Shown here piece after piece: positions 27,012 to 35,911 of a stretch of 64,000 nucleotides of DNA; position 1 is the first letter of the stretch; each line of letters opens with the position of its first letter. A program made the position numbers and the translations under genes. The notes beneath the pieces were generated by a model. That model was given only the letters and a program-made list of their open reading frames with translations. It was not told the origin of the DNA and ran no database searches. The stretch spans positions 62,001 to 126,000 of the forward strand of contig CAZGFD010000005.1 of NCBI GenBank assembly GCA_964525045.1, read 5' to 3'. The DNA is from G020348185 sp964525045 (GTDB lineage: Bacteria; Nitrospirota; Nitrospiria; Nitrospirales; UBA8639).

Positions 27012-27860
27012 ATGGCACGCATTGATCTCCATCTTCACACGACCTATTCCGACGGCAGTTTTTCCCCACATGAGGTCGTCACCATGGCCCATCACGCTGG
27101 GGTGTCCACCATTGCGATCACCGATCATGACACAACCGATGGTCTGCCGGAAGCCTATACTCGAGCATCCACGTTCAATCTTCCCATCATTCCAGGCCTC
27201 GAAATAAGCTCAGAGTTTCGGGGAAAAGAAACGCATATCCTTGGATACTTTGTTACCTGGCAGGACCCGACCTTTCAGCAGCGCCTTTCTTTCATGCGAG
27301 AATCCCGATGCACTCGCATTCCCAAAATCATAAATAAACTTAAACAACTTGGAGTAGATATTACTGAGGAAGAAGTGAAGGACCTGGCAGGGATAGGGTC
27401 AGTCGGCAGACCGCACATCGCTCGGGTCATCCTCGCCAAAGGATATGTCAAAAGTGTGAAAGAAGCCTTCGAACGGTACCTGGGTCATGGAGGTACCGCT
27501 TTTGTTCCCAGAGATCTCCCTGATGCAGCCGAAGTCATTTCCTGGATTCGGGAGGTTGGGGGTGTAGCCGTCCTGGCCCATCCTGGTTGGGTGGAAGAAA
27601 AACAGAAAGGGCTTTCCCCATTTTGTGAAGCCTTAAAGGAATGTGGGCTCCAAGGATTGGAGGTGTTTTACAGTACCCACAATTCCAAACAAATCTCCGA
27701 ATACCTCTTTTTGGCAAAAAAACTTGACCTTCTTGTCACCGGTGGCAGCGACTTTCATGGATTGGCGAAACCAGGAGTCGAAATCGGAGTAGGACGGGGT
27801 AACTTAAAAGTCTCAGAAAAACTTCTTGGTCCGCTTGAGGCCGCAAGGTCAAATAGGTAA
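27012..27860 (+). CDS. PHP domain phosphoesterase (RNase AM / nucleoside bisphosphate phosphatase type)
   Basis: 282 residues. The PHP metal motifs are RIDLHLHTTYSDGS near the start, ITDHDTTDGL, GLEISSEFRGKETHILGYF, a histidine in RPHIARVI, then AVLAHPGW and the terminal TGGSDFHG. This order matches the YciV/TrpH family, which removes 3'-phosphate from 3',5'-nucleoside bisphosphates or trims RNA 5' ends. Length is normal. It follows the FolB fusion by 16 bases, so the two are probably co-transcribed. Confidence 0.87.
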   Translation: MARIDLHLHTTYSDGSFSPHEVVTMAHHAGVSTIAITDHDTTDGLPEAYTRASTFNLPIIPGLEISSEFRGKETHILGYFVTWQDPTFQQRLSFMRESRCTRIPKIINKLKQLGVDITEEEVKDLAGIGSVGRPHIARVILAKGYVKSVKEAFERYLGHGGTAFVPRDLPDAAEVISWIREVGGVAVLAHPGWVEEKQKGLSPFCEALKECGLQGLEVFYSTHNSKQISEYLFLAKKLDLLVTGGSDFHGLAKPGVEIGVGRGNLKVSEKLLGPLEAARSNR

Positions 27861-27864
27861 GAAA

Positions 27865-27884
27865 GTTTCGGGTTTCGGGTTTCA
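27865..27884. repeat. 7-nt-period repeat, family A (GTTTCGG units)
   Basis: Two GTTTCGG heptamers and one GTTTCAA follow the PHP gene. A perfect 7-bp hairpin (27886-27906) comes directly after. Confidence 0.6.
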
Positions 27885-28029
27885 AAAAGAAGAGCTAGCC
27901 TTCTTTCAAGCTTCGAGTGAAGCGAGCCCAATCTAATTACTCCCTCTACTCTCGCAAATCGTAAGAGATCCGTCATAAAACAAGGACCTCTGTTGGGGAA
28001 AAAGAAGAATTGATTCTAGGAACAGGTTT

Positions 28030-29043
28030 CTAGTGTTCCGGGGTTTCCACGATGTGATTCTCAAACCTGGTGCATCCTTCAGCAAGAAGACGGTTGGTCA
28101 ACATCTCTCCGGGCCATTCAATCGGTAAGTCGGCGGTGAACACCCATACATCCGGAGAAGTCCAAATTGGACCATGATCTTCAGGTAGGTCCGGATCAAA
28201 GAGATCGGTCCAAACTGGCATGTAAACTCCGTTTCCGCATTGCGTATGGAGATGCACAATGGTCCGGCTTCTGACAGCCTTTTCCAAATCATGCCAAACC
28301 GCTGCCGTTTCATCTGCGAGCCGATGTAATCTGACCGCATTCTGCGCATCAAACATGGCATAGGCAGCATAGGAAGGGGCTTCTAACATATAGGGGGCGG
28401 GCGCCACTTCCGGACATTGGGCCACAATCCCTTGAATCAAGGTGTGACAATCTTCTTCTTTCAACGTTTCCGGCAAATCTGTTTCAGTAGCCCCGAGGAC
28501 CTCAAAAAACAAAAAGGCGGTCGATTCCACGGGTGGATGCAACCGCGCTGCGATGGTTTGTCGGCGTTGATAATTCGAAAGGCCCGTGACGTGTTCGTGG
28601 AGTTTTTGGAGGCTTAGAAAATCCAGGGTGGTGTCAGTCAGCAATCGAGGTTCAACCGTCACAATCGATCCTGAGGGCAGATAAAGATGTTTCTTGAGCA
28701 GATTCGCGGTGAAAAATGGATCTAGTTTGAGACCCAAAGGAGGTTGTAGGTTAGCCTGCAAAGGGAGTTCCAACGCTCCCAAGACGCCATAGGAGGGTTT
28801 TTCGTCGGTGTCACCCTCGATCATGGCACAACACGAAGCTTGAGCCAACAAATCAAATAACCATTCGGCCATTCCTTCATCGAGCGCCGCCAGAACTGTG
28901 AGCACATCATGTTCTCGGTCCTGCTCTAAAAGGGCTTGAAGGACCTCAATGGCGAGTTCAGCATCACCGTGATCATGACGACGTGCGTTAATGAGATGAA
29001 TGAGATCACGAATTAAGGGATCAGGTCTGTACCAACTGGACAT
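28030..29043 (-). CDS. Conserved-looking hypothetical protein
   Basis: 337 residues, acidic and without signal peptide or membrane segment. I do not recognise it. The first 75 residues are leucine-rich helices (LINARRHDHGDAELAIEVL) and the remainder alternates strands and helices with several tryptophans and histidines (VWHDLEKAVRSRTIVHLH, PIWTSPDVWVFTADLP). Even codon use and absence of stops over 1 kb support a real gene. It lies upstream of yjbQ's end on the same strand, with a repeat between them. Confidence 0.65.
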   Translation of the reverse strand: MSSWYRPDPLIRDLIHLINARRHDHGDAELAIEVLQALLEQDREHDVLTVLAALDEGMAEWLFDLLAQASCCAMIEGDTDEKPSYGVLGALELPLQANLQPPLGLKLDPFFTANLLKKHLYLPSGSIVTVEPRLLTDTTLDFLSLQKLHEHVTGLSNYQRRQTIAARLHPPVESTAFLFFEVLGATETDLPETLKEEDCHTLIQGIVAQCPEVAPAPYMLEAPSYAAYAMFDAQNAVRLHRLADETAAVWHDLEKAVRSRTIVHLHTQCGNGVYMPVWTDLFDPDLPEDHGPIWTSPDVWVFTADLPIEWPGEMLTNRLLAEGCTRFENHIVETPEH

Positions 29044-29054
29044 GTAGGATCTCG

Positions 29055-29077
29055 GATTTCAAATCTCAAATTTCAGA
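29055..29077. repeat. 7-nt-period repeat, family A variant
   Basis: GATTTCA, AATCTCA and AATTTCA are consecutive heptamers between two minus-strand genes. Confidence 0.5.
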
Positions 29078-29091
29078 GTGAAACATACCTC

Positions 29092-29505
29092 TCACTCCCC
29101 AATCACCTTGATCAACACTCGCTTTCGACGACGTCCGTCAAATTCTGCATAGAAAATTTGTTCCCAAGGACCAAAATCCAATTTTCCATTGGTAATGGCA
29201 ACCACCACTTCCCGGCCCATGAGCTGCCGCTTAATGTGCGCGTCCCCATTATCCTCACCGGTGTCGTTATGACGGTACGGCCGATCGTGCGGGGCCAGGT
29301 TCTCTAGGAACTCATCATAATCATTCAGCAATCCCGGCTCATCGTCATTTATATAAACACTCGCGGTGATATGCATCGCATTCACTAAGACGAGCCCCTC
29401 TCTGATACCACTTTTTTTGACAGCACCTTCAACTTCGGTGGTAATATTGACATAGGCGCGTCTCTGGTCTGTTCGAAACCATATTTCTTCCCTGTATGAT
29501 TTCAT
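29092..29505 (-). CDS. YjbQ family protein (UPF0047, secondary thiamine-phosphate synthase type)
   Basis: 137 residues from the ATG at 29505-29503, where MKSYREEIWF matches the usual start of the family; the open frame reaches 29553 but the extra 16 residues do not fit. Family motifs are NAMHITASVYINDDEPGLL, LAPHDRPYRHNDTGEDNGDAHIKRQLMG and a C-terminal GPWEQIFYAEFDGRRRKR. Members have weak thiamine-phosphate synthase activity, and the physiological role is unclear. Confidence 0.88.
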   Translation of the reverse strand: MKSYREEIWFRTDQRRAYVNITTEVEGAVKKSGIREGLVLVNAMHITASVYINDDEPGLLNDYDEFLENLAPHDRPYRHNDTGEDNGDAHIKRQLMGREVVVAITNGKLDFGPWEQIFYAEFDGRRRKRVLIKVIGE

Positions 29506-29865
29506 TTGATCACCAGAGGTCACCGAAACTATTCGGCATTCTGCCTCACACAATTCAGAGATGCAAGCTATCGGATTTCAGAACCATGACGTTATTCTTT
29601 TCTTCTCGACCATGGCGTTGAAGTGACTGAAAACACCAAGGGAAATTAATTGAGAGGGCGGATCCGGAATTGTTAATTTCACCAAATCATTCAAAGACTG
29701 TTTTTTGGGTGTAATGTTTGACACTGTCCTCCAGCGGTGTTATGTAGGACCATAAGTTGGTAGTTCACCTTAGCCAGCTTCAATTTGTTTTCTAAGTTCG
29801 TTAAAATGTTGTTGCTGATACTTCACTACATGACCCTATCCCCACACTAAAGAGAGACCAACTTC
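29506..29865. other. Intergenic region with one candidate promoter
   Basis: No gene is seen in these 360 bases. The only signal is the sigma-70-like site at 29718-29746. Confidence 0.5.
29718..29746 (+). promoter_or_regulatory. Candidate sigma-70 promoter
   Basis: TTGACA (29718-29723) and TATGTA (29741-29746) have a 17-base spacer, leaving a leader of about 110 bases before the SH3-domain gene at 29866. Confidence 0.6.
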
Positions 29866-30435
29866 ATGAATGAACAAGTCTGCTCCGGACTTCTGATCGA
29901 CCCTCGAACTCAATGGTCCCTGCTGTTTGCCAAGGATGTTGACCAAGACCTCGATTTTGATGAAGGCCTTGAAGATGATGAACTGTATCAACGCAAGCCG
30001 CCACGTCGCCGCCCCTTACTTTGGATACTCATTCTTTTATTGGCCGTGGGAGTGGTGTATTGGGCCCTAGGGCCGGAATTTCCTCTATTTACAAATCAGG
30101 AATCTCCCTCTGTACCCGTTGCACAACCCCGTCTCGGCGTACCTGACGTTGAAAAAAAGACTGTCAAGACACTTCCGGCCATCAAAGTTCCTATCCCTCT
30201 ATTCCAGGAAGGTCAAGAGGTTCAACTTGTTCAAATGCCCGGACAAAAAACACGTTCGGCAACTCTATTGAGCGATGCTTCTGGCACCCGGCCCGGCCCA
30301 TTGGTCAAGATGGGAGAAACCCTGACTATTTTGGATGGAGAAATGGTCGGAGGAAACTGGGTCTATGAGGTTCGCACTCAATCTGGTGCGAGTGGCTGGG
30401 TTCTAGAAAAGTCCCTAATCAGTAAAAACTCCTAA
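29866..30435 (+). CDS. Membrane-anchored bacterial SH3 domain protein
   Basis: 189 residues. An acidic N-terminal part (DVDQDLDFDEGLEDDELY) and a KPPRRRP patch precede a single membrane span at about residues 52-70 (LLWILILLLAVGVVYWALG). After a proline-rich linker, the C-terminal 65 residues look like a bacterial SH3 domain (ATLLSDASGTRPGPLVKMGETLTILDGE then WVYEVRTQSGASGWVLEKSL). Such domains often bind peptidoglycan. The orientation implied is an acidic cytoplasmic tail and a periplasmic SH3 domain. Confidence 0.68.
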   Translation: MNEQVCSGLLIDPRTQWSLLFAKDVDQDLDFDEGLEDDELYQRKPPRRRPLLWILILLLAVGVVYWALGPEFPLFTNQESPSVPVAQPRLGVPDVEKKTVKTLPAIKVPIPLFQEGQEVQLVQMPGQKTRSATLLSDASGTRPGPLVKMGETLTILDGEMVGGNWVYEVRTQSGASGWVLEKSLISKNS

Positions 30436-30582
30436 CCTCTCCAAAAAGTGATCAACCGTTCCCCCTTTACACTCCTGCCACTCATTCAATTCACCAGTTA
30501 ACGTCCCTCTTGAGCCAGGATAAGGGCTGAGACACGGTTTCCCATGAAGTACACCACTGGAAAGAGCGATATCTTGTGGCAA

Positions 30583-30655
30583 AGTTTCAGGTTTTGGGTT
30601 CCTTGTTTCAAACAAGGAAGAAGGCTTGAACCCTTTTCACGCAAAACCTGAAACT
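30583..30655. repeat. Family A repeat forming a nested double hairpin
   Basis: Perfect 14-bp outer arms (30583-30596 and 30642-30655) carry the GTTTCAG/CTGAAAC heptamer. Inside, a perfect 8-bp palindrome (30601-30608 and 30610-30617) forms a second stem. No gene is present. Confidence 0.75.
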
Positions 30656-30766
30656 GGTTATTCGCAACCTTTTTCATGACTTCCAAGAATGGTATAGTAA
30701 ATGAGCCGGAATCATAGGGAGACCTGCCACCGACGGTCTCGTTTTTCCCCTTTTTAAACAGATTCT

Positions 30767-31648
30767 ATGTCCCCAACCGAAGCACAAGCTTACTGTATTT
30801 CCGCGACAAAAAAGAGTGGTAGTAATTTTTATTATTCTTTCCTCTTTCTCCCACGCCAACGGCGAAATGCCATGTATACGGTGTACACGTTCTGTCGGGA
30901 AGTCGACAGTGCCGTGGATGAAGCCCTTCCAGGTACGGACCCTCAAGAAGAGCTCTCTCAATGGAGAAAAGAGGTTTCCGCAGCGTATCATGGAATCCCT
31001 ACCTCCCCGGTCACCATCAGCCTGGCCGCTCATTTACCCTGGCTTGACATTCCAGAAGAATACTTTCAAGAGCTCATTACGGGAGTTGAAATGGACCTGA
31101 CCACAACCCGCTACCCGACGTTCCAAGACCTCTATCCCTATTGCTATCGAGTGGCATCAGTGGTGGGATTGATTTGTCTCAAAGTTTTTGGGACTCAGGC
31201 GCCTCAGGCTCGTGAGTATGCCATAAACCTCGGACTGGCCTTTCAACTGACCAACATTCTTCGAGATATCAGCAGCGATGCTGACCGTAATCGCATTTAT
31301 CTTCCACAGGAAGACATGGCCCGGTTCGGGTATACCGAAAGTGATCTTTTTGAGAGACGATATACTCCAGAATTTATTGAGCTCATGAAATATGAATGTG
31401 CGCGTGCTCGAGAATTCTATCTTAAAGCCAAACAGGTCTTTGAGGCCTTAGCCCGGAATGACCAGCGGGCTTTGGTGGTTGCCGAAATCATGCATGGGGT
31501 CTATGCTCGAATTCTTGAACAAATCGAAGCCCGGAGTTACCGAGTTTTCGGCCCGCGCATCCGACTATCTCCTTTCCTTCGTTTGGGCATCGCTGCCAAT
31601 ATTTGGTTGCGATCTCCTTCACGAGGAATTCCGCCTCTCCAGAAATGA
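30767..31648 (+). CDS. hpnD: Presqualene diphosphate synthase (squalene/phytoene synthase family)
   Basis: 293 residues. The two aspartate-rich motifs, DSAVDEALP near residue 47 and DISSDADRNRIYLP near residue 166, bind Mg-farnesyl diphosphate. SGSNFYYSFLFLP and RRNAMYTVYTFCREVD are typical of HpnD, which condenses two farnesyl diphosphates to presqualene diphosphate for hopanoid synthesis. The stop overlaps the hpnE start (ATGA). A phytoene-synthase role is less likely given hpnE. HpnC is not next to it. Confidence 0.88.
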   Translation: MSPTEAQAYCISATKKSGSNFYYSFLFLPRQRRNAMYTVYTFCREVDSAVDEALPGTDPQEELSQWRKEVSAAYHGIPTSPVTISLAAHLPWLDIPEEYFQELITGVEMDLTTTRYPTFQDLYPYCYRVASVVGLICLKVFGTQAPQAREYAINLGLAFQLTNILRDISSDADRNRIYLPQEDMARFGYTESDLFERRYTPEFIELMKYECARAREFYLKAKQVFEALARNDQRALVVAEIMHGVYARILEQIEARSYRVFGPRIRLSPFLRLGIAANIWLRSPSRGIPPLQK

Positions 31649-33033
31649 GCATTCACATTCTTATTATTGGAGGTGGGCTAGCAGGTCTGACAACCGCATA
31701 CCGTCTCGCATCCACGGGATTCCAAGTGAGCATTGTCGACAAAGGACCATTGGACGGGAGTCCTATCCCTGAACGTTCTCAGCCCCCATCTCCCCCGCAT
31801 GATCAATCAAATGGCATTCCTTTTATCCTGCACCGCTTTCAGAATAGAGTCTGGGGACTATTACATGAATTGGGTACGGCTTCACTCCTTCAAAATGAAA
31901 ATCCAGTACAATTTGAATTTTTGCAATCAGGCGGCCAACTAAAACCGTTCCGTCCCTTCCCGGCTCCCGCTCCTTTTCATTCATTGCTTGGGCTGTTGAC
32001 CTTTCGAGCGCTTCCGATGAAAGATCGGTGGTCTCTTCTAAACATGGTCGAAAAATATTGGGAAGGTGCCACTGAGCTTCCCCAAGATTTTGAAAGCTTC
32101 ACGACGGATACATGGCTGACCGGAATCGGGCAATCGGCACTGGCCTGTCGTGACGTATGGAACCCTTTGTGTCAGTTCCTCCTGGGAGATTCTCTCGGTC
32201 AAAGTTCAGCGAATTTCTTCAAAGCGATGGTGATCCAGGGATTTCTTTCGCGCCGGCGAAATCATGAAACCTGGCTTCCTGTTCTAGACGAGGAATCGCT
32301 TCTCCTCAGGCCCTTGCGTCATCGGTTAAAACAAAAGGGCGTCGCCTTGTACCCCAGGAAGGAAGTCACCCATTTTCACTGTCATGCCGAGAGCATCACC
32401 GGAGTGACTCTGCAGGACGGAACGAGGATGACCGCCGATGGGTACGTGGCAGCTATGCCTCCTCATTCGCTGACGCCTTGTCTTCCGGAACGCCTTTTAG
32501 CCAAATATTCCTACTTTTGTAGTCTCGCCAATCTCAGAGAAAATCCAGCGCTCATCGTCCAGGTTGAGGTACCGGCCATGAGTTCTCGACCAAGACTGTT
32601 TCTTTCCTACCAACCCTTTCATTGGATCTCGAACAGGCCTGAACGCCGTCATTATGGAGAAACCACCGTATTTTCATGTATCGTGACCGGTCATCATCGT
32701 CTTTTCGAAGAATCCGATCACCGTATCCTCGATCAGGCTTTGGCGAATATCCAAGCCAGCTTTTACCCTCATGTCCCCCAAGAACTTCAGAGACCTTTGG
32801 GAACTCAAATCCATCGCGTTCCCCATTGCTTCTTGTCTCCCCACCCGAGTCAATCCGCCCAACGTCCCCTTCAGCAAAGTCCCTTGTCTAATTTTTTCCT
32901 TGCCGGACCCTGGACCGATACTGGCCTTCCAGCCTCACGAGAAGGCAGTATTCTCAGCGCACAAATGTGTGCACAATCCATTGTGAGCTCAACCTTCTCT
33001 CCCAATATTGACAACCTCATTCTCCAATCCTAA
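31645..33033 (+). CDS. hpnE: Squalene-associated FAD-dependent desaturase
   Basis: 463 residues. The N terminus is a FAD-binding fold (ILIIGGGLAGLTTAYRLASTG) and the C terminus has FFLAGPWTDTGLPASREGSILSA, typical of the HpnE/phytoene-desaturase group. HpnE acts on hydroxysqualene to give squalene. The start at 31645 overlaps the hpnD stop, whereas a longer frame from 31603 runs inside hpnD. About 35 residues after the FAD motif (PERSQPPSPPHDQSNG) look inserted. Confidence 0.9.
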   Translation: MSIHILIIGGGLAGLTTAYRLASTGFQVSIVDKGPLDGSPIPERSQPPSPPHDQSNGIPFILHRFQNRVWGLLHELGTASLLQNENPVQFEFLQSGGQLKPFRPFPAPAPFHSLLGLLTFRALPMKDRWSLLNMVEKYWEGATELPQDFESFTTDTWLTGIGQSALACRDVWNPLCQFLLGDSLGQSSANFFKAMVIQGFLSRRRNHETWLPVLDEESLLLRPLRHRLKQKGVALYPRKEVTHFHCHAESITGVTLQDGTRMTADGYVAAMPPHSLTPCLPERLLAKYSYFCSLANLRENPALIVQVEVPAMSSRPRLFLSYQPFHWISNRPERRHYGETTVFSCIVTGHHRLFEESDHRILDQALANIQASFYPHVPQELQRPLGTQIHRVPHCFLSPHPSQSAQRPLQQSPLSNFFLAGPWTDTGLPASREGSILSAQMCAQSIVSSTFSPNIDNLILQS

Positions 33034-33034
33034 G

Positions 33035-33694
33035 ATGGCGGATTCCATGACATTGACCGAACTCCAGACCTCCCTCCTTGACTGCCAGCGATGTCGACTG
33101 GCGTCAGGCCGGACTCAGGTGGTCTTTGGAACCGGCAATCCTCATGCGGCAATCATGTTCGTGGGGGAAGCGCCTGGATTTTATGAAGATAAACAGGGGG
33201 AGCCGTTTGTTGGTGCAGCAGGAAAACTTTTGAATGAACTCTTGGCGTCGATTGGGCTCTCAAGATCCGATATCTATATTGCCAACGTCATTAAATGCCG
33301 TCCCCCGAACAACAGAGATCCTCAGCCTGACGAAGTTTCGACCTGTAAGCCGTTCCTGCTTAATCAAATTCAATTCATCAAACCGCACTTAGTCTGCACC
33401 CTTGGAAATTTTGCCACCCAAACCCTGCTCAACACAAAAGTCGGCATTAGTAAAGTCCGTGGGCGGGCCATTTCACTGCCGGATTTTGTTGTTTTCCCGC
33501 TCTTCCATCCAGCTGCAGCTCTCCATCAAGGCAATCTCAAATCGTTGTTGGTAGAAGATTTTCAAAAACTGAAAGAGGTCCTCGAAACTATGAAACAACA
33601 GCCTATCGATTCCCCCCTGCCTGAGCCCTCTTCTCGAACTCAGGAGCAATCCGAATCTGAGCCCACGCAACCCATCCAGATGAATCTTTTTTAG
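33035..33694 (+). CDS. Uracil-DNA glycosylase, 4Fe-4S type (family 4)
   Basis: 219 residues. It removes uracil from DNA. Cluster ligands are visible as CQRCRLA at the start and Cys residues in VIKCRPP and VSTCKPF. Catalytic motif 1 is GEAPGFYEDKQGEPFVG and motif 2 is FPLFHPAAAL. The last 35 residues are acidic and proline rich and end with PIQMNLF, a C-terminal motif resembling sliding-clamp-binding peptides (Q..[LM]xLF). Start at 33035, one base after the hpnE stop; an earlier ATG at 33008 overlaps hpnE. Confidence 0.87.
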   Translation: MADSMTLTELQTSLLDCQRCRLASGRTQVVFGTGNPHAAIMFVGEAPGFYEDKQGEPFVGAAGKLLNELLASIGLSRSDIYIANVIKCRPPNNRDPQPDEVSTCKPFLLNQIQFIKPHLVCTLGNFATQTLLNTKVGISKVRGRAISLPDFVVFPLFHPAAALHQGNLKSLLVEDFQKLKEVLETMKQQPIDSPLPEPSSRTQEQSESEPTQPIQMNLF

Positions 33695-33700
33695 ACTCCG

Positions 33701-33740
33701 ACTCAGTTTCAAAAACAGTTCCGGGTTTCAGATTTCACGT
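33701..33740. repeat. 7-nt-period repeat, family A, degenerate
   Basis: CAGTTTCA, CAGTTCCGGGTTTCAG and ATTTCACG lie in a row after the uracil-DNA glycosylase gene. The remaining 220 bases to 33963 hold nothing recognisable. Confidence 0.5.
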
Positions 33741-33963
33741 ACCAGGGTGAAAAAAGAAAACTCTCCCCACCTGAACTGTACAACTTTCATCAAGAAGAAG
33801 TAGCTGGAACTAAGAATTTCTGGAGTCTCGCGGAATTCTAAGGGGAGGTGAAATTTTGGAGGGGAAAACGAAACAGGAAAATACCTTTGAGACGTAGGAA
33901 AGGTGGGTTCCAATCCCTCGAACATCATGCTTGAGAAATCGGATGACTGTTCTTCAGGTTATC

Positions 33964-34419
33964 TCAAGATTCACTCTTTTGAACCTCGGCTTCCGGCATG
34001 GCTTCTTCCGGGGCTTGACCTTCTGTCTCCGCCCAATCCTCCTCTGGCTCCTCAAACCACTTGACGAGCATCTCTTCCCACCACCCCTCGTCTATCTCCT
34101 CCCCAGGGTCAACTCCTAAAAATTTAACCTCATTCGTTGTTAGGGATGAATCAATGTCTTTGGGATTATACCGGATCCGGTCAATAACCTCTTGTGTGCC
34201 AAAGCCACCGACAATCCAGGTTGGAGGATCTGCCCGGCGAGATTTATAGGCTTGAAGATTCAGTTTCAAATGTAAAAAAATTTTTCGTTGAATCTCATCT
34301 TGCATGCCGCTGGGAGGAAGACTGAGGGTCTTTTCAATTTTTTTACGCCATTCACGTTGATTAAATCGTGTGGTCATCAACTGAAGGACTTTGACACCGT
34401 CATGTTCGTCTAGGGGCAT
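33964..34419 (-). CDS. Hypothetical protein with acidic C terminus
   Basis: 151 residues that I do not recognise. The first 80 residues are helical and basic (TTRFNQREWRKKIEKTLS, DEIQRKIFLHLKLNLQAYK), followed by ADPPTWIVGGFGTQEVIDRIRYNP and a strongly acidic tail (EEPEEDWAETEGQAPEE). No signal or membrane segment. It lies 94 bases downstream of tldE on the same strand. Confidence 0.55.
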   Translation of the reverse strand: MPLDEHDGVKVLQLMTTRFNQREWRKKIEKTLSLPPSGMQDEIQRKIFLHLKLNLQAYKSRRADPPTWIVGGFGTQEVIDRIRYNPKDIDSSLTTNEVKFLGVDPGEEIDEGWWEEMLVKWFEEPEEDWAETEGQAPEEAMPEAEVQKSES

Positions 34420-34513
34420 CGATTCCTCTCCCGGTAAAGGGGATGTTCAATTGGTAAGGTTCAAAATTGGGATTTTGGAAAGCTCACATGGGATTTTGGC
34501 CACCGTTAGCGCC

Positions 34514-35884
34514 CTAATTTCCCGCTACCATCATATTTCGAATCTTGAGAGTCGGACTAGCCATCCGACCTCGAAATTGCAAATCATTGCCGATCATTTC
34601 GATATCCATAAACATCTGCTTGACATTCCCTGCAATGGTGACTTCCTCAACAGGGTAAGCCAATTCTCCATTCTCTATCCAAAATCCGACCACCCCCCGA
34701 GAATAGTCACCCGTCACCATATTTACTCCGAATCCTATCAACTCTGTCACATACAATCCCTGTCGGACTGAGCCAATAATTTCGGCGGGGGTGGCCACTC
34801 CAGGATCTAAATAAAAATTTGTCACACCAACAGATGGGTTATCCCCGACACTCCGGGAAGCATTGCCCGTTGATGCCATCCCGAGTTTTCGCCCTGAATA
34901 CGTATCCAACAGATAGTTCGTGAGTACGCCTCTTTCGATAATAGGGGTCTTTCGAGTGGCCATCCCCTCCCCGTCAAAAGGCCTTGAACCAAATCCACCG
35001 ATCAAGCGTCCGTCGTCATGAATATTTACAAATTCGGGAGCAAGTTGGTGGCCTAACTGACCTACCAAAAAAGAGGCTCCTTTATAGAGCGAATACCCGG
35101 AGATGGCACTGGCCAAATGTCCGAGTAAACTTTGAGCGGTTTCTGGATCAAAAATCACGGGAACTTCTTGGGTTGAGATTTTTTGAGCGCCGAGACGTCG
35201 AATAGTCCGGCGTGCCGCTTCTTTTCCTACTGACTCCGGACTTTCCAAATTTTGAAGCTTCGGACTCACGCTGTACCAATAATCCCGTTGCATCCCCCCA
35301 CCATTGGAATCGGTCGCAATGGGTGAAACCGAAAGCGAAAACGTTGAACTTTGATGCACGCCCAAAAACCCATGACTATTGGCTAACAACACCGACCCAT
35401 GAGCAGCCGCACAATCAGCCCCTTCAGAATTGGTAATTCTTTGATCGACAGACATGGCTGCCTTTTCTGCACGACGAGCCAAGGAAATTTCTTCTTCGAC
35501 CGTAAGCTGGGTGGGATCGTGGACTTCAAGATTGAGCAAATCTTTCTCCATGAGATGAGTTTCGGGCAATCCTGACATCTCATCCTCAGCCACAGCTTTG
35601 GCTAAGGCACAGGTATCCGTTACAAAATGATTAAGGGATTTTTTAGAAAAGTCTGAGGTTGAGGCACTGGCAGATCGCTTTCCGAAAAATACCCGTAAGC
35701 CTAGGCTTTTTTCCCTGGCCTTGGCCAACCGATCGACCGCCGAAAGTCGAACTTGAACCGAAACCGAATCCCCTTCTGCCGCTAACACATCCGCCTCAGT
35801 CGCACCTAATGAAATGGCTCTATCCAGTACATATTTTGCAACAGAAGCCAATGGGTCGGTCTGGGCAGAGAGAGAGGTCACCAC
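34514..35884 (-). CDS. pmbA: TldE/PmbA, metalloprotease partner subunit
   Basis: 456 residues. It forms the non-metal-binding half of the TldD/TldE heterodimer that degrades or matures peptides in the cytoplasm. Family blocks are LGLRVFFGKRSASASTSDFS, VPVIFDPETAQSLLGHLA, GGFGSRPFDGEGMATRKTPII and NPSVGVTNFYLDPG. It lacks the HExxxH motif, as expected. The start appears to be GTG at 35884, 27 bases after the tldD stop. An operon tldD-pmbA is clear. Confidence 0.9.
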   Translation of the reverse strand: MVTSLSAQTDPLASVAKYVLDRAISLGATEADVLAAEGDSVSVQVRLSAVDRLAKAREKSLGLRVFFGKRSASASTSDFSKKSLNHFVTDTCALAKAVAEDEMSGLPETHLMEKDLLNLEVHDPTQLTVEEEISLARRAEKAAMSVDQRITNSEGADCAAAHGSVLLANSHGFLGVHQSSTFSLSVSPIATDSNGGGMQRDYWYSVSPKLQNLESPESVGKEAARRTIRRLGAQKISTQEVPVIFDPETAQSLLGHLASAISGYSLYKGASFLVGQLGHQLAPEFVNIHDDGRLIGGFGSRPFDGEGMATRKTPIIERGVLTNYLLDTYSGRKLGMASTGNASRSVGDNPSVGVTNFYLDPGVATPAEIIGSVRQGLYVTELIGFGVNMVTGDYSRGVVGFWIENGELAYPVEEVTIAGNVKQMFMDIEMIGNDLQFRGRMASPTLKIRNMMVAGN

Positions 35885-35911
35885 AACACGACCAGCTTAA
35901 CCGAATAGTCT

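Noticed and set aside
33728..33928. 66-residue minus-strand reading in the gap after the uracil-DNA glycosylase
   Set aside because: No motif, no ribosome site and low-complexity sequence next to repeats.
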